Shown here: positions 16,274-24,702 of the stretch, piece by piece
How the letters are laid out: each line of letters opens with the position of its first letter
Numbering within the stretch: the stretch's first letter is position 1
Origin: JBKBKC01 sp046294265
GTDB taxonomy: Bacteria; Pseudomonadota; Alphaproteobacteria; Rhodobacterales; Rhodobacteraceae
Assembly (NCBI GenBank): GCA_046294265.1
Contig: JBKBKC010000021.1
Location: 1-35,199 of the forward strand
DNA length: 35,199 nucleotides
Direction of reading: 5' to 3'
The notes under the pieces: model-generated
Database searches by the model: none
What the model was told of the DNA's origin: nothing
What the model saw: only the letters and a program-made list of their open reading frames with translations
Program-made: the position numbers and the translations under genes

Positions 16274-16666
16274 GTGGAGCGCCATGGGGGTGGATGTCTG
16301 TGTGGCGACCTGCGCATCGAGGCGGTGGGCGCGCCTTATCGGGTGGGCCTGTGCCACTGCATGGATTGCCGCAAGAGCCATGGCGCGCTGTTTCACGGCT
16401 CGGCGATCTTTCCCGATCATGCCGTCACGATCACTGGCGAGGCGCGCGACTATCGCGGGCGCTTCTTTTGCCCGCGCTGCGGGTCGCAGGTGTTCGGGCG
16501 CGCGGGTGATGAGGTGATGGTGAACCTCGGCGCGCTGGACGCGCCCGACGGTTTCCGGCCGACGTATGAACTTTGGACGGTGCGCCGCGAAAGCTGGCTG
16601 CCGCCGTTTCCCCTGGCGCATTCCCATGCCCGCGACCGGACAGCGGATCGGCGCGACGAGGCGTAG
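16274..16666 (+). CDS. GFA/CENP-V family zinc protein
   Basis: A 130-residue protein of the glutathione-dependent formaldehyde-activating enzyme (GFA)/CENP-V fold. Cys pairs: GGCLCG, CHCMDCRKSHG and CPRCGSQVF, the standard two-zinc pattern. Most members are uncharacterised despite the enzyme name. The start is a GTG at 16274 with GGGGAG about 9 bases upstream; an ATG ten bases downstream is in another frame. The tail after RRESWLPPFPLAHSHARDR is short and charged. It stands alone between divergent and convergent neighbours. Confidence 0.85.
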   Translation: MERHGGGCLCGDLRIEAVGAPYRVGLCHCMDCRKSHGALFHGSAIFPDHAVTITGEARDYRGRFFCPRCGSQVFGRAGDEVMVNLGALDAPDGFRPTYELWTVRRESWLPPFPLAHSHARDRTADRRDEA

Positions 16667-16699
16667 AACGGGCTCCGGAGCGGCGCATCGGGTGGATCG

Positions 16700-17032
16700 T
16701 CAGTTCGTGCTGGCGTGCATCCGCTCGATATAGGCGCGCATCTCTTCTGCCTCGTGCCGGGCGGCGCGCAGCCCTTCCATGGCGGCGCGCAGTTCCGCCT
16801 CGGTCTGGGTAAGGCGATTGCCCAGCTCGCCCTCGCGGTCCTCGATATAGGCGATGGCCTGGTCGCGCATCTCCTCGGCCTCGTGCAGGGACTGGGCGAG
16901 GCGGTCGATCTCGCCCATGTCGCCGCCCGCGACACGGGTGAAGCGGTGGAGGAGCCAATGCGTGAACCAGCCCAGCATGTAGGCGACGAAGAGGATGATC
17001 GTGGTGGCGATAATGAATTCGGTTCGGTTCAT
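16700..17032 (-). CDS. Membrane-anchored coiled-coil protein (110 aa)
   Basis: A short protein with one N-terminal transmembrane helix (about residues 6-27) followed by a long charged helix with heptad-like spacing from about residue 40 to the end, predicted to form a coiled coil. I recognise no named family. It follows the OmpA-family gene on the same strand, 47 bases after its stop, so the two may be co-transcribed and may work together at the envelope. Confidence 0.65.
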   Translation of the reverse strand: MNRTEFIIATTIILFVAYMLGWFTHWLLHRFTRVAGGDMGEIDRLAQSLHEAEEMRDQAIAYIEDREGELGNRLTQTEAELRAAMEGLRAARHEAEEMRAYIERMHASTN

Positions 17033-17079
17033 GCGTGTTCTGCGGCGTCAGGGCGGGTCGGGTTCAGGGCTTGCCGGGT

Positions 17080-19170
17080 TCAGGGCTGGTCGGGACGGCG
17101 CGGCGGGCGGGGATAGGTTTCGTCCGAAGGCTCGAACACCAGCGCGGTTTCGGTCTGGGCGGCGGCCTCGGAAGCGACGGCCCCCGCGAGGGTAATCGAA
17201 CGGGTGGCGCCGTTCACCGGATCGGGCGTGACCTCCCCGGCAAGGGTGAACACGTCCTCCTGACCGGGCACCGCCTCTTGCGCCAGAGCTTCGGCAGGCG
17301 CTCCCGACGTGCTGATCGAGACATGATCCGGGGCCGGAGCGGGCGGCGTGATCAGGGTGAACTCAATGCGCCTGTTCGCCTCGCGCCCCTCTTCGGTGGC
17401 ATTGTCGGCGATGGGGCGCGCCTCGCCGTAGCCCTTGGCGCGGAACCCCTCGAGGGGCAGGCGGCGGCCCTGCAGGGCGGCAAGGATCGCATCCGCCCGT
17501 GCCTGGCTGAGGGCTGCATTGCCCGCGTCGCTGCCCTGGCTGTCGGTATGGCCCGCAATCTCGACCTCCAGCGGCGGGCAGGCGCGGAGGATATCGGCGA
17601 TGGCGGTGACGGGGGCGGCGGCGGCGGCGTCGAGCTCGGCCGATCCGGGGGCGAAGGTGATCTTGCGGCTGGCAAGCACCGCGTTCAGGCGTTCGACGCA
17701 GACCTCGGGGGCAGGAAGGGCCGCGTCGGGATCCAGCGCCTCGTCATAGACCACATCGACGGTGAAGTTCTGCCCCGGTCCCAGCTGGTCGGACAGGACC
17801 TGCGCGATCCTGGCGCGGGCTGCGGGGCGCCCGGTCACGCCGGTCACGGCCACGAGATCGGCGCGCACGACCAGGCTGCCGCGATCCAGTTGCGCGAGGG
17901 ATTCAAGCCCCGCCAGCACCCGCACCGGCCAGCCGTCGGGCAGGTCGGGGTCAAGCCGCGCGGCGGTATAGACGGCATCGTTGCCGAACCGGGCGCGGGC
18001 AAAGCTGTCCACAGCCTCTCGCAGCAGGGCGTCGGTCAGGCGGCCGCGCAGTTCGATCCGGTCATCCTTGAGGATGGCGTTGAATTCGGCGGGGCCCGCG
18101 ATTCGCGCCTGCGTCGGGGGGGGCAGCGTGGCGGTGAGCGAGAACACCGGGGGGAGTGCCGTCTGCAACTCGCCCACCACGCGGTCGAAGGCGGCTTGCG
18201 GCGTGTCCTGCGCCGCAAGCAGCGTCACATCGGCATCCGAAAAGGTGACCGTGCCGCCGCCAAGTGCCGCGACGGCGGTGATGGCGGCTTCGGCCGCCTC
18301 GCCCCAGCGGGGTGTCGGCACGCCAAGGCCCACGATGCAGGCCTGCTTGCCCGTGATCCCGGCGCGCACGGCGGCGGCGAGGATCCGGTCGCGGGCGCGG
18401 TAGTTGTCGGCCGAACAGGCGTCAAAGCGCGCGCCCTCGCCATCCAGCACGAAGCGCAGGGTGAAGGGGGTCAGCACGGGGCGGGGGGCGGAAATGTTCA
18501 TCTCGACCTGCAGGCCGGGGGGAGCGCGGCGGGCGAGGTCGGTTTCAAGGCGGCGCTTTTCATCCTCGCTGCCCGAGATGGCGGTGATCGCCACGCGGTC
18601 GGCCGCGACCGAGATCTTGGCGCGGGGCAACAGGGCGAGCGCCTGCATCCCGTAGTCCACCGCCGCGTCCCAGCCTTCCGGGGCGGGCCAGGTGGCGTGT
18701 TCGAGCATGTCGGCCACCGGAGCGTCGCCGACGATGGCGGCGGTTTCGACGGCCAGGTCGCGCGTGCTGCCGGGCGGGGTGGCGGGCAGGAGGCCGATCA
18801 GCGACAGTCCGTCATCGTTGCGCAGGATTTCCAGCGAAAAGCGGGGGGCCTCGGGGGCGCGCAGGGCAACCACGTCCAGCCGGTCGCGGATGCGGCCCGC
18901 GTCGATCACGGTGCCCGCGAGGTTCAGCGCGCGGAACCGCTGCGCCTCGTTCGGGGCGGTGCCGGAGAGGTGCACCTGCAGCCCCTCGGCCGAGACCTGC
19001 GCCCAGGTGATGCCTTCGGTCATGAGCCGCGATTTGACCGCCGCGGCGGTGCGGGATTCGATGGCCTGCGCCGCCCAGGTCGAGGTCATCACGGCGAGCC
19101 CCCCGGCCATACAGGCGGCGAGCGCGGCAATCAGGGTGGGGCGGGCTGTCAGCACATCGCGAAAGGCCAT
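17080..19170 (-). CDS. OmpA-family peptidoglycan-binding protein with BON-like repeats
   Basis: A 696-residue envelope protein. An N-terminal hydrophobic anchor (about residues 10-34) precedes several repeated alpha/beta modules resembling BON domains (for example VSAEGLQVHLSGTAPNEAQ and VADRVAITAISGSEDEKRRL). An OmpA C-terminal domain follows at about 500-607, with FAPGSAELD, the peptidoglycan-contacting Asp in GHTDSQGS, and Arg in ANRRIEF. About 90 acidic residues follow. It probably ties the inner membrane to the cell wall. The ATG at 19170 is chosen because it gives a signal anchor directly; a longer frame to 19284 lacks homology. It lies 35 bases after ubiA and before the coiled-coil membrane gene. 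Confidence 0.85.
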   Translation of the reverse strand: MAFRDVLTARPTLIAALAACMAGGLAVMTSTWAAQAIESRTAAAVKSRLMTEGITWAQVSAEGLQVHLSGTAPNEAQRFRALNLAGTVIDAGRIRDRLDVVALRAPEAPRFSLEILRNDDGLSLIGLLPATPPGSTRDLAVETAAIVGDAPVADMLEHATWPAPEGWDAAVDYGMQALALLPRAKISVAADRVAITAISGSEDEKRRLETDLARRAPPGLQVEMNISAPRPVLTPFTLRFVLDGEGARFDACSADNYRARDRILAAAVRAGITGKQACIVGLGVPTPRWGEAAEAAITAVAALGGGTVTFSDADVTLLAAQDTPQAAFDRVVGELQTALPPVFSLTATLPPPTQARIAGPAEFNAILKDDRIELRGRLTDALLREAVDSFARARFGNDAVYTAARLDPDLPDGWPVRVLAGLESLAQLDRGSLVVRADLVAVTGVTGRPAARARIAQVLSDQLGPGQNFTVDVVYDEALDPDAALPAPEVCVERLNAVLASRKITFAPGSAELDAAAAAPVTAIADILRACPPLEVEIAGHTDSQGSDAGNAALSQARADAILAALQGRRLPLEGFRAKGYGEARPIADNATEEGREANRRIEFTLITPPAPAPDHVSISTSGAPAEALAQEAVPGQEDVFTLAGEVTPDPVNGATRSITLAGAVASEAAAQTETALVFEPSDETYPRPPRRPDQP

Positions 19171-19205
19171 GCGTGACGTGTAGGGCGCAAGTGCGCCGGG
19201 ATCAA

Positions 19206-20192
19206 TCAGGCGAGCGCGGACCCGGCAAGAAACAGCGCAAGGATCAGGCCGGCGTCGCGGTTGGACAGGAAGATGCGCAGGCATGTCTCGGGGTTGGTGG
19301 TGTCAAGGCGCGCCATCTGCCAGGCCATGTGCCAGCCGAAGAGCCAGACCCCGGCGAGGGCCAGCGTGAGCGTGAGGGCAGGGATACCGGCGGGGGTCAG
19401 CGCGAGGATGACGGCTGCCCCTGCCAGCAGGACCGAGGCCGCAAGGAACCCGCGCAGCCAGCCGCGCGAGCCTGCATCGCCAAAGAGGCGCGCGGTGGAT
19501 TTGACGCCGATCAGGGCGTCGTCGTCCTTGTCCTGGTGGGCATAGATCGTGTCGTAGAACAGCGTCCAGGCGATGCCCGCGGTCCACAGGAGGATCGCGG
19601 CGGGGGGTAGCGTGCCGGACTGCGCGGCCCAGGCGACCAGCACCCCCCAGTTGAACGCGAGGCCGAGGAACGCCTGCGGCCACCAGGTGAAGCGCTTGGC
19701 AAAGGGATAGACGGCAACGAGGGCCAGCGAGGCCACGCCCAGCGCGATGGCCAGGGGCGGAAAGCTGAACAGGATCACCGCCGCCAGGAGCGCCTGCGCC
19801 ACCATCCAGGCCAGCGCCTGTTTCACCGTGACCTGGCCCGAGGGCAGGGGCCTGCTGCGGGTGCGGGTCACCTGGGCGTCGATGTGGCGGTCGGTGATGT
19901 CGTTCCAGGTGCAGCCCGCGCCGCGCATGAGGAACGCGCCGAGGCCGCAGCCGAGGGCGATCCAGAGGTCGAAGGGCCGGAACCCGCCGGTGGAGGCCGC
20001 CGAGAGGGCGAGGCCCCACAGGCAGGGGATATAGAGAAGCCAGGTGCCTATGGGCCGATCGGCCCGCGACAGCCGCAGGTAGGGGCGGGTGGCCGGGGGG
20101 GCGAAGCGGTCCACCCAGTTGCCGCGGGGCGCGTCGGCCACGGCGTCGGCGGGCGGCGCCGGGCCCTCTGGCGCAGGCGGGTGCTGGGTCAT
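19206..20192 (-). CDS. ubiA: 4-hydroxybenzoate polyprenyltransferase
   Basis: A 328-residue integral membrane prenyltransferase of ubiquinone biosynthesis. The first prenyl-diphosphate/Mg motif is CTWNDITDRHIDAQV (NDxxDxxxD), followed by TRTRSRPLPSG. The second is YDTIYAHQDKDDD. Eight or nine hydrophobic helices are spread between, as expected. It attaches the polyprenyl tail to 4-hydroxybenzoate. It is divergent from rsmE, with 11 bases between start codons, so their promoters must overlap the opposing coding regions or be very compact. Confidence 0.95.
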   Translation of the reverse strand: MTQHPPAPEGPAPPADAVADAPRGNWVDRFAPPATRPYLRLSRADRPIGTWLLYIPCLWGLALSAASTGGFRPFDLWIALGCGLGAFLMRGAGCTWNDITDRHIDAQVTRTRSRPLPSGQVTVKQALAWMVAQALLAAVILFSFPPLAIALGVASLALVAVYPFAKRFTWWPQAFLGLAFNWGVLVAWAAQSGTLPPAAILLWTAGIAWTLFYDTIYAHQDKDDDALIGVKSTARLFGDAGSRGWLRGFLAASVLLAGAAVILALTPAGIPALTLTLALAGVWLFGWHMAWQMARLDTTNPETCLRIFLSNRDAGLILALFLAGSALA

Positions 20193-20203
20193 AAGCTGCC
20201 CCC

Positions 20204-20980
20204 ATGGCGCAGGCGAAGGTTCGGCTTTGTGTAGATCACCCGCTGGGTCGGGGGCAAGCGGTGCCCCTGACGCAGGCGCAGGCGCATTACCTGTTTTCGG
20301 TGATGCGGCTGGGCCTGGGGGACGCGGTGCTTCTGTTCAACGGGCGGGATGACGAGTGGCGGGCCGTGGTGCAGGTGGCGACGCGGCGCGGCGGCGTGCT
20401 GGTTTGCGAGGAGCAGACAGCGCCCCTGCGACTGCCACCCGACCTGTGGCTGGTCTTTGCGCCGATCCGCAAGGAGCGCACGGCTTTTGTGGTGGAAAAG
20501 GCGGTGGAGCTGGGCGCCGCGCGCATCCTGCCGGTGCAGACGCGGTTCACGAATGCCGAGCGGGTGCGGCAGGACAAGCTGCAGGCCCATGCGGTGGAGG
20601 CGGCCGAGCAATGCGGCGCAACCTTCGTGCCCGAGGTCATGGAGGTGCAGCCGCTGGGGCGGGTTCTGGACACCTGGGCGGCGGAGCGGCGGATCCTGTG
20701 GTGCGACGAAGGGTTGGCGGGCGATGGTCCGGTGCGCTCATCCGCCCTGACGGGCGTCTTCGCGGGGCGGGCGGGCGAGGACGCCCGTGAGGGCGGAGGA
20801 GCGGTCCCCTGGGCCATTCTGGTCGGCCCCGAGGGCGGGTTCCACGGCGACGAGGCGGCGCGCCTGCGCGCGATGCCGCAGGTTCACGCCCTGCGCCTCG
20901 GCCCGCGCATCCTGCGGGCGGATACCGCGGCGGTGGCGGCGATCGCATTGTGGCAGGCGGCGCTGGGGGATTGGGGATGA
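20204..20980 (+). CDS. rsmE: 16S rRNA (uracil-1498-N3)-methyltransferase
   Basis: A 258-residue SPOUT-class methyltransferase that methylates U1498 of 16S rRNA. Recognisable: the N-terminal PUA-like part (HYLFSVMRLGLGDAVLLFNG), the KERTAFVVEKAVELGAARILPVQT helix, and the SAM-binding knot ILVGPEGGF...LRLGPRILRADTAAVAA. Between LWCDEG and WAILVGPEGGF there are about 20 extra residues (VRSSALTGVFAGRAGEDARE and on) encoded by a nearly perfect long inverted repeat (20735-20803). The loop is variable in the family, so function is probably kept. The stop overlaps the next start as ATGA. Confidence 0.93.
   Translation: MAQAKVRLCVDHPLGRGQAVPLTQAQAHYLFSVMRLGLGDAVLLFNGRDDEWRAVVQVATRRGGVLVCEEQTAPLRLPPDLWLVFAPIRKERTAFVVEKAVELGAARILPVQTRFTNAERVRQDKLQAHAVEAAEQCGATFVPEVMEVQPLGRVLDTWAAERRILWCDEGLAGDGPVRSSALTGVFAGRAGEDAREGGGAVPWAILVGPEGGFHGDEAARLRAMPQVHALRLGPRILRADTAAVAAIALWQAALGDWG
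20735..20803. repeat. Long inverted repeat read through within rsmE
   Basis: Arms at 20736-20763 and 20775-20802 are complementary at 25 of 28 positions, plus one flanking C-G pair, around an 11-base GC-rich loop. The mismatches include bases able to form G-U in RNA. The length divides so that the frame is kept. It looks like a REP-type palindromic element that landed in, or grew inside, a tolerant loop of the gene. Confidence 0.75.
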
Positions 20981-21831
20981 GGCGGGCCGAGGCGGGTGAC
21001 GCGGTGGCGCTGGACGCCTATCTGGCAGGCCACCCCGAGGGGTCGATGTTTCCGCGCGCCAATCTGGCGCGGCATGGGCTGGAGGGGTCGGATGATCCGC
21101 ATGCCACGTGGTTCTGGGTGGTGCCCGCGCCGGATGGCGCGCTGCGCGCCGCCGTGGGCGTGACCGGCGCGGGCATGGTGCTGCCGCAGATGGCGGGGGC
21201 CCTGCCCGCCGACTGGGCCGAGCTGCGGGCCGCGCTGCGGGGTGTGCCGGTGACGGGCGTGGTGGGGCCTGCCGCGCAGGTGCGGCGGGTGGTTGAGGGG
21301 CTGCGGCTGGAGGGGGCCGCGACGCGGCACGATGCAACCGAGCCGGGCTTTGCGCTGGACCTTGCCGATCTGGCCGTGCCTTTGGGTGCGGATGACGGGA
21401 TCACGCCTGCCTCGGCGGCGGATGCGGGCGTGTTGTGCGACTGGCGCACGGCCTATCAGGCTGAGGTGCTGGGCGCGGGCGCGGCGGAGGCCGGGCGCCT
21501 CGCGCAGCGCGACATCGAGGGCTATCTGGCGGCGGGCAGCCACCGGGTGCTCTGGCGGGGCGGGCAGCCGGTGGCGTTTTGCGGGTTCAACGCCGCCCTG
21601 CCCGACATCGTGCAGGTGGGGGGTGTCTGGGTGCCGCCGGACTTGCGCGGGCAGGGTCTGGCGCGCCGTGCCGTGGCGCTGCATCTGGCCGAGGCGCGGG
21701 ATGCGGGCGTGCGGCGGGCGTGTCTGTTCGCCGCCAGCGAGGCGGCGGAGCGGGCCTATCGCGCCATCGGGTTCGGTCCGGCGGCACCCATGGCGCTGGT
21801 GCTGTTCCGCGCGCCGCAGGTGGTGGCATGA
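20977..21831 (+). CDS. GNAT-family N-acetyltransferase
   Basis: A 284-residue protein whose C-terminal half has the acetyl-CoA-binding motif A: VQVGGVWVPPDLRGQGLARR, with the RGQGLA pyrophosphate loop, followed by LFAASEAAERAYRAIGF, the usual motif B helix. The N-terminal half probably forms a second, degenerate GNAT lobe. The substrate is unknown. The start ATG at 20977 overlaps the rsmE stop (ATGA), and its own stop overlaps the next gene the same way. The three genes are therefore translationally coupled. Confidence 0.85.
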   Translation: MRRAEAGDAVALDAYLAGHPEGSMFPRANLARHGLEGSDDPHATWFWVVPAPDGALRAAVGVTGAGMVLPQMAGALPADWAELRAALRGVPVTGVVGPAAQVRRVVEGLRLEGAATRHDATEPGFALDLADLAVPLGADDGITPASAADAGVLCDWRTAYQAEVLGAGAAEAGRLAQRDIEGYLAAGSHRVLWRGGQPVAFCGFNAALPDIVQVGGVWVPPDLRGQGLARRAVALHLAEARDAGVRRACLFAASEAAERAYRAIGFGPAAPMALVLFRAPQVVA

Positions 21832-22379
21832 CGCTGATCCGGCCCGAGGTCGCGGCCGCCCTGACCCGCTGGCGCGAGGTGATCGCGGCGGGGGGGGTTG
21901 CGATGCTGGGCCTGTGGATCGCGGCGCAGGGGGGGTTGATCCTGATGCCTGCGGGGCTGGCCCTGGTGCTGGTCGCGGGGGCCTGGGCGGTGACGGCGCT
22001 GCGGCGGATGCGGTTCGGGCAGGATGTGACGGCGCCCGGCATCGTCGAGGTGAACGAGGGGCAGATCGCCTATCTGGGCCCGGCCTTTGGCGGCTATGCG
22101 GCGCTGGAGGAGGTGGTCGAGATCCGGCTGGTGACGATGCGGGGGCGGCGGCTTTGGCGGCTGATGCAGGCCGATGGGCAGGTTCTGTTGATCCCGGTGG
22201 ATGCGACGGGCGCGGCGGCGCTGTTCGATGCCTTTGCCGCCCTGCCGGGCATCGACATGGGCGAGGTGATCGCGGCGCTGGAGGGGGAGGGGCCTGCCGC
22301 GCGGGGTGCGGGTCTGGCGCTGGGGCCGCAGGTGCGGGTGGTCTGGCGGCGGCGCGGGGTGGGCGTGGCGCGCGCCTGA
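21828..22379 (+). CDS. Predicted membrane protein of unknown function (183 aa)
   Basis: A 183-residue protein with two closely spaced hydrophobic segments near the N-terminus (about residues 18-33 and 38-55), forming a likely membrane hairpin. A soluble domain of strands and helices follows (GIVEVNEGQIAYLGPAFGG, then EEVVEIRLVTMRGRRLW). This looks like a PH-like small domain on a membrane anchor, but I do not recognise a named family. Its start overlaps the acetyltransferase stop as ATGA and gshA follows 82 bases later. A TTGACT within that gap could serve a separate gshA promoter. Confidence 0.7.
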   Translation: MTLIRPEVAAALTRWREVIAAGGVAMLGLWIAAQGGLILMPAGLALVLVAGAWAVTALRRMRFGQDVTAPGIVEVNEGQIAYLGPAFGGYAALEEVVEIRLVTMRGRRLWRLMQADGQVLLIPVDATGAAALFDAFAALPGIDMGEVIAALEGEGPAARGAGLALGPQVRVVWRRRGVGVARA

Positions 22380-22461
22380 GCCTGTGCCGCACTCTTGACT
22401 TGGCCGCGCCACCCGGCCACCTGTGGCGGCAAGACCGAAGCCCGCACCGGAGAGCCGCCCC

Positions 22462-23826
22462 ATGTCCATCCCTCAATCCGGCGGCGGGCCCATCGAGGAT
22501 TTCGCGCAACTGGCGGCCTACATGGAGGGCGGGTGCAAGCCTGCCGACCAGTGGCTTTTGGGCACCGAGCATGAGAAGTTCGGCTACCTGACCGACACGA
22601 TGGCCCCCCTGCGCTATGACGGCCCGCGCTCCATCCGCGCGCTGATGGAGGGGCTGCGCGATCGCTTTGGCTGGGCGCCGGTGCTGGAGCAGGACCATAT
22701 CATCGGCCTCACGCGCGACGGGGCCAACATCAGCCTGGAGCCGGGCGGGCAGTTCGAGCTTTCGGGCGCCCCGCTGCGCTCGGTGCATGAGACGGCGGCA
22801 GAGCTGGACAGCCATCTGGCCGAGGTACATGCGGTGGCGGGCCCGCTGGGGATCGGGTTCTTCGGCATGGGGGCGGCACCGGTCTGGCGGCAGGGCGACA
22901 TGCCGGTGATGCCCAAGGGGCGCTATCGGCTGATGACCGATTACATGGGCCGCGTGGGCACCCACGGCACGCAGATGATGTATCGCACCTCAACCGTACA
23001 GGTGAACCTCGACTACGCCTCCGAGGCCGACATGGTGAAGAAGCTGCGCGTGGCCATCGCCTTGCAGCCGGTGGCGACGGCGCTGTTCGCCGCGTCGCCC
23101 TTTTTTGAAGGGGCGCCGAACGGGCACCGGTCCTGGCGGTCGCGCATCTGGCGGGGGCTGGACGACAGCCGCACGGGGATGCTGCCCTTTGCGTTCGACG
23201 CGGGGTTCGGGTTCCAGGCCTATGTCGATTGGGTGCTCGATGTGCCGATGTATTTCGTCTATCGCGACGGGCGGTACATCGATGCCCTGGGCCAGTCGTT
23301 CCGCGATTTCCTGGCCGGGCGGCTGCCCGCGCTGCCGGGCGAAAAGCCCACCCTGTCCGACTGGGCCGACCACATGACGACCGTGTTCCCCGAGGCGCGG
23401 GTAAAGCGGTATATCGAGATGCGGGGGGCCGATGCGGGCAGCCGCGCACATCTGGTGGCGCTGCCCGCGTTCTGGACGGGGATCATGTATGACGGTGCGG
23501 CGCTGGATGCGGCCTGGGATCTGATCAAGGGCCTGGATGCCGAGACGCGGCAGGGCCTGCGGGTCGCCGCTTCTGTCTCTGCGCTGGCGGGCGAGGCGGG
23601 CGGCGTGCGGATCGCCGACCTTGCGCGCAGGGCGGTCGCGGTGTCGCGGGCGGGGCTGGCGGCGCGGAGGATCGCGGATGCGGACGGGCGCGATGAGGGC
23701 ATCTGGCTTGAGGTGCTGGAGGGCCATCTGGCGCGGGGCCGGGTGCAGGCCGATGACCTGCTGGACCTTGCGGCGGGCGACTGGGGCGGCGACCTGACGC
23801 GGGCCTATCGGCATCTTGCGTTGTGA
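22462..23826 (+). CDS. gshA: Glutamate-cysteine ligase
   Basis: A 454-residue glutamate-cysteine ligase of the plant/alphaproteobacterial type, the first step of glutathione synthesis. Visible: LGTEHEKFGY near residue 33 (ATP/metal Glu), EPGGQFELSGAP, the YRLMTDYMGRVGTHGTQMMYRT segment and TVQVNLDY, all characteristic of this class. The ATG at 22462 follows GGAG at 10 bases. Length is normal. It is followed 18 bases later by the PdeM-like gene. Confidence 0.95.
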   Translation: MSIPQSGGGPIEDFAQLAAYMEGGCKPADQWLLGTEHEKFGYLTDTMAPLRYDGPRSIRALMEGLRDRFGWAPVLEQDHIIGLTRDGANISLEPGGQFELSGAPLRSVHETAAELDSHLAEVHAVAGPLGIGFFGMGAAPVWRQGDMPVMPKGRYRLMTDYMGRVGTHGTQMMYRTSTVQVNLDYASEADMVKKLRVAIALQPVATALFAASPFFEGAPNGHRSWRSRIWRGLDDSRTGMLPFAFDAGFGFQAYVDWVLDVPMYFVYRDGRYIDALGQSFRDFLAGRLPALPGEKPTLSDWADHMTTVFPEARVKRYIEMRGADAGSRAHLVALPAFWTGIMYDGAALDAAWDLIKGLDAETRQGLRVAASVSALAGEAGGVRIADLARRAVAVSRAGLAARRIADADGRDEGIWLEVLEGHLARGRVQADDLLDLAAGDWGGDLTRAYRHLAL

Positions 23827-23844
23827 GACGGGACATGGTCCGGG

Positions 23845-24633
23845 GTGCCTGTGATGGCGGGGCCTGTGATGGCGGGGCCTGTGATAGCGGGGCCTGTGAT
23901 AGCGGGGCCTGTGAGGGCGGGGTCCTTGGGACGGAACTTGCGCGCGCATGAGGTGACCCTGGGCGGCGAGGCCCTGCTGGCGTTGCCATCGGGGGCGCTT
24001 TTCTGGCCCTCTGCGGGGCTGTTGTGCCTGGGCGACCTGCACTTTGGCAAATCCGCGCGCCTCGCACGGCGGGGGGGCACCCTCTTGCCGCCTTATGAGA
24101 CCGAGGCGACGCTGGCGCGGCTGGACGGCGACCTTGGGCGCTGCACCCCGCGCCGCGTGATTTGCCTGGGCGACAGTTTCGACGACGGGCTGGCCGAGGC
24201 GGAACTGGCCGAGGCGCACCGGCTGTGGCTGGTGCGGATGATGGCGGGGCGCGACTGGATCTGGATCGCGGGCAACCATGACCCCGGCCCGCTGTCGCTG
24301 GGCGGCACGCACCGCGCATTGTGGCGCGAGGGGGCGCTGGCGTTCCGGCATATCGCCGAAGCCGAGGAGGCGGGCCCCGAGGTCTCGGCCCATTTTCACC
24401 CCAAGGCGCGGGTGGCGGGCCTGTCGCGCCCGGCCTTCGTGACCGACGGGGTGAGGCTGATCCTGCCCGCCTACGGGGCCTACACCGGGGGGCTGGCGGC
24501 GGATGCGGCGGCGATTGTCGCGCTGATGGGGCCGGGCGCGCGTGCCCTTCTGACCGGTTTGCCGCCGATGGCGGTGCCGCTGGAGGCGCCTGGCCCAAAG
24601 CGCCGCCCGGCCTTTGGGCGGGTGCAGCGCTAG
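23845..24633 (+). CDS. PdeM-like metallophosphoesterase (ligase-associated endonuclease family)
   Basis: Calcineurin-like phosphoesterase of the type annotated PdeM. Metal-site motifs: CLGDLHFGKSARLARRGG (D and H), ICLGDSFDD, and IAGNHDP, with HFHPKA near the C-terminus. The family-typical sequence begins at about LRAHEVTLGGEALLALPSGAL. The start is uncertain: GTG codons at 23845, 23851, 23866 and 23881 and ATGs at 23854 and 23869 lie in or before the tandem repeat, while a TTG at 23938 with GGGACGG upstream would give the minimal protein. The longest form is 262 residues. PdeM genes usually sit beside an Lhr-type helicase and a DNA ligase; here the neighbours are gshA and htpX. Confidence 0.8.
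   Translation: MPVMAGPVMAGPVIAGPVIAGPVRAGSLGRNLRAHEVTLGGEALLALPSGALFWPSAGLLCLGDLHFGKSARLARRGGTLLPPYETEATLARLDGDLGRCTPRRVICLGDSFDDGLAEAELAEAHRLWLVRMMAGRDWIWIAGNHDPGPLSLGGTHRALWREGALAFRHIAEAEEAGPEVSAHFHPKARVAGLSRPAFVTDGVRLILPAYGAYTGGLAADAAAIVALMGPGARALLTGLPPMAVPLEAPGPKRRPAFGRVQR
23848..23922 (+). repeat. Minisatellite: five tandem 15-bp units
   Basis: Five consecutive units of the form CCTGTGATGGCGGGG (units begin at 23848, 23863, 23878, 23893 and 23908) differ only at one or two positions. Each unit carries a GTG, and the first two also an ATG, in the frame of the following gene, so each could offer a start codon. Being 15 bp, copy-number change keeps the frame. Translated it is a Gly-Pro-Val-(Met/Ile)-Ala repeat. 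Confidence 0.9.
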
Positions 24634-24702
24634 TCGGGCCAAAGGTTGCAGCGCGGAGCGTGAATTCCCATCTCACACCCTGTCAAGAAAGGGGATGCGA
24701 CG

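Noticed and set aside
23848..23922. Possible CRISPR array
   Set aside because: Five contiguous 15-bp units without spacers; a tandem minisatellite, not a CRISPR.
20884..24642. Two very long minus-strand frames opposite the rsmE-gshA-PdeM run
   Set aside because: Low-complexity Arg/Pro/His-rich translations without start signals; all sense-strand genes there have strong family motifs.
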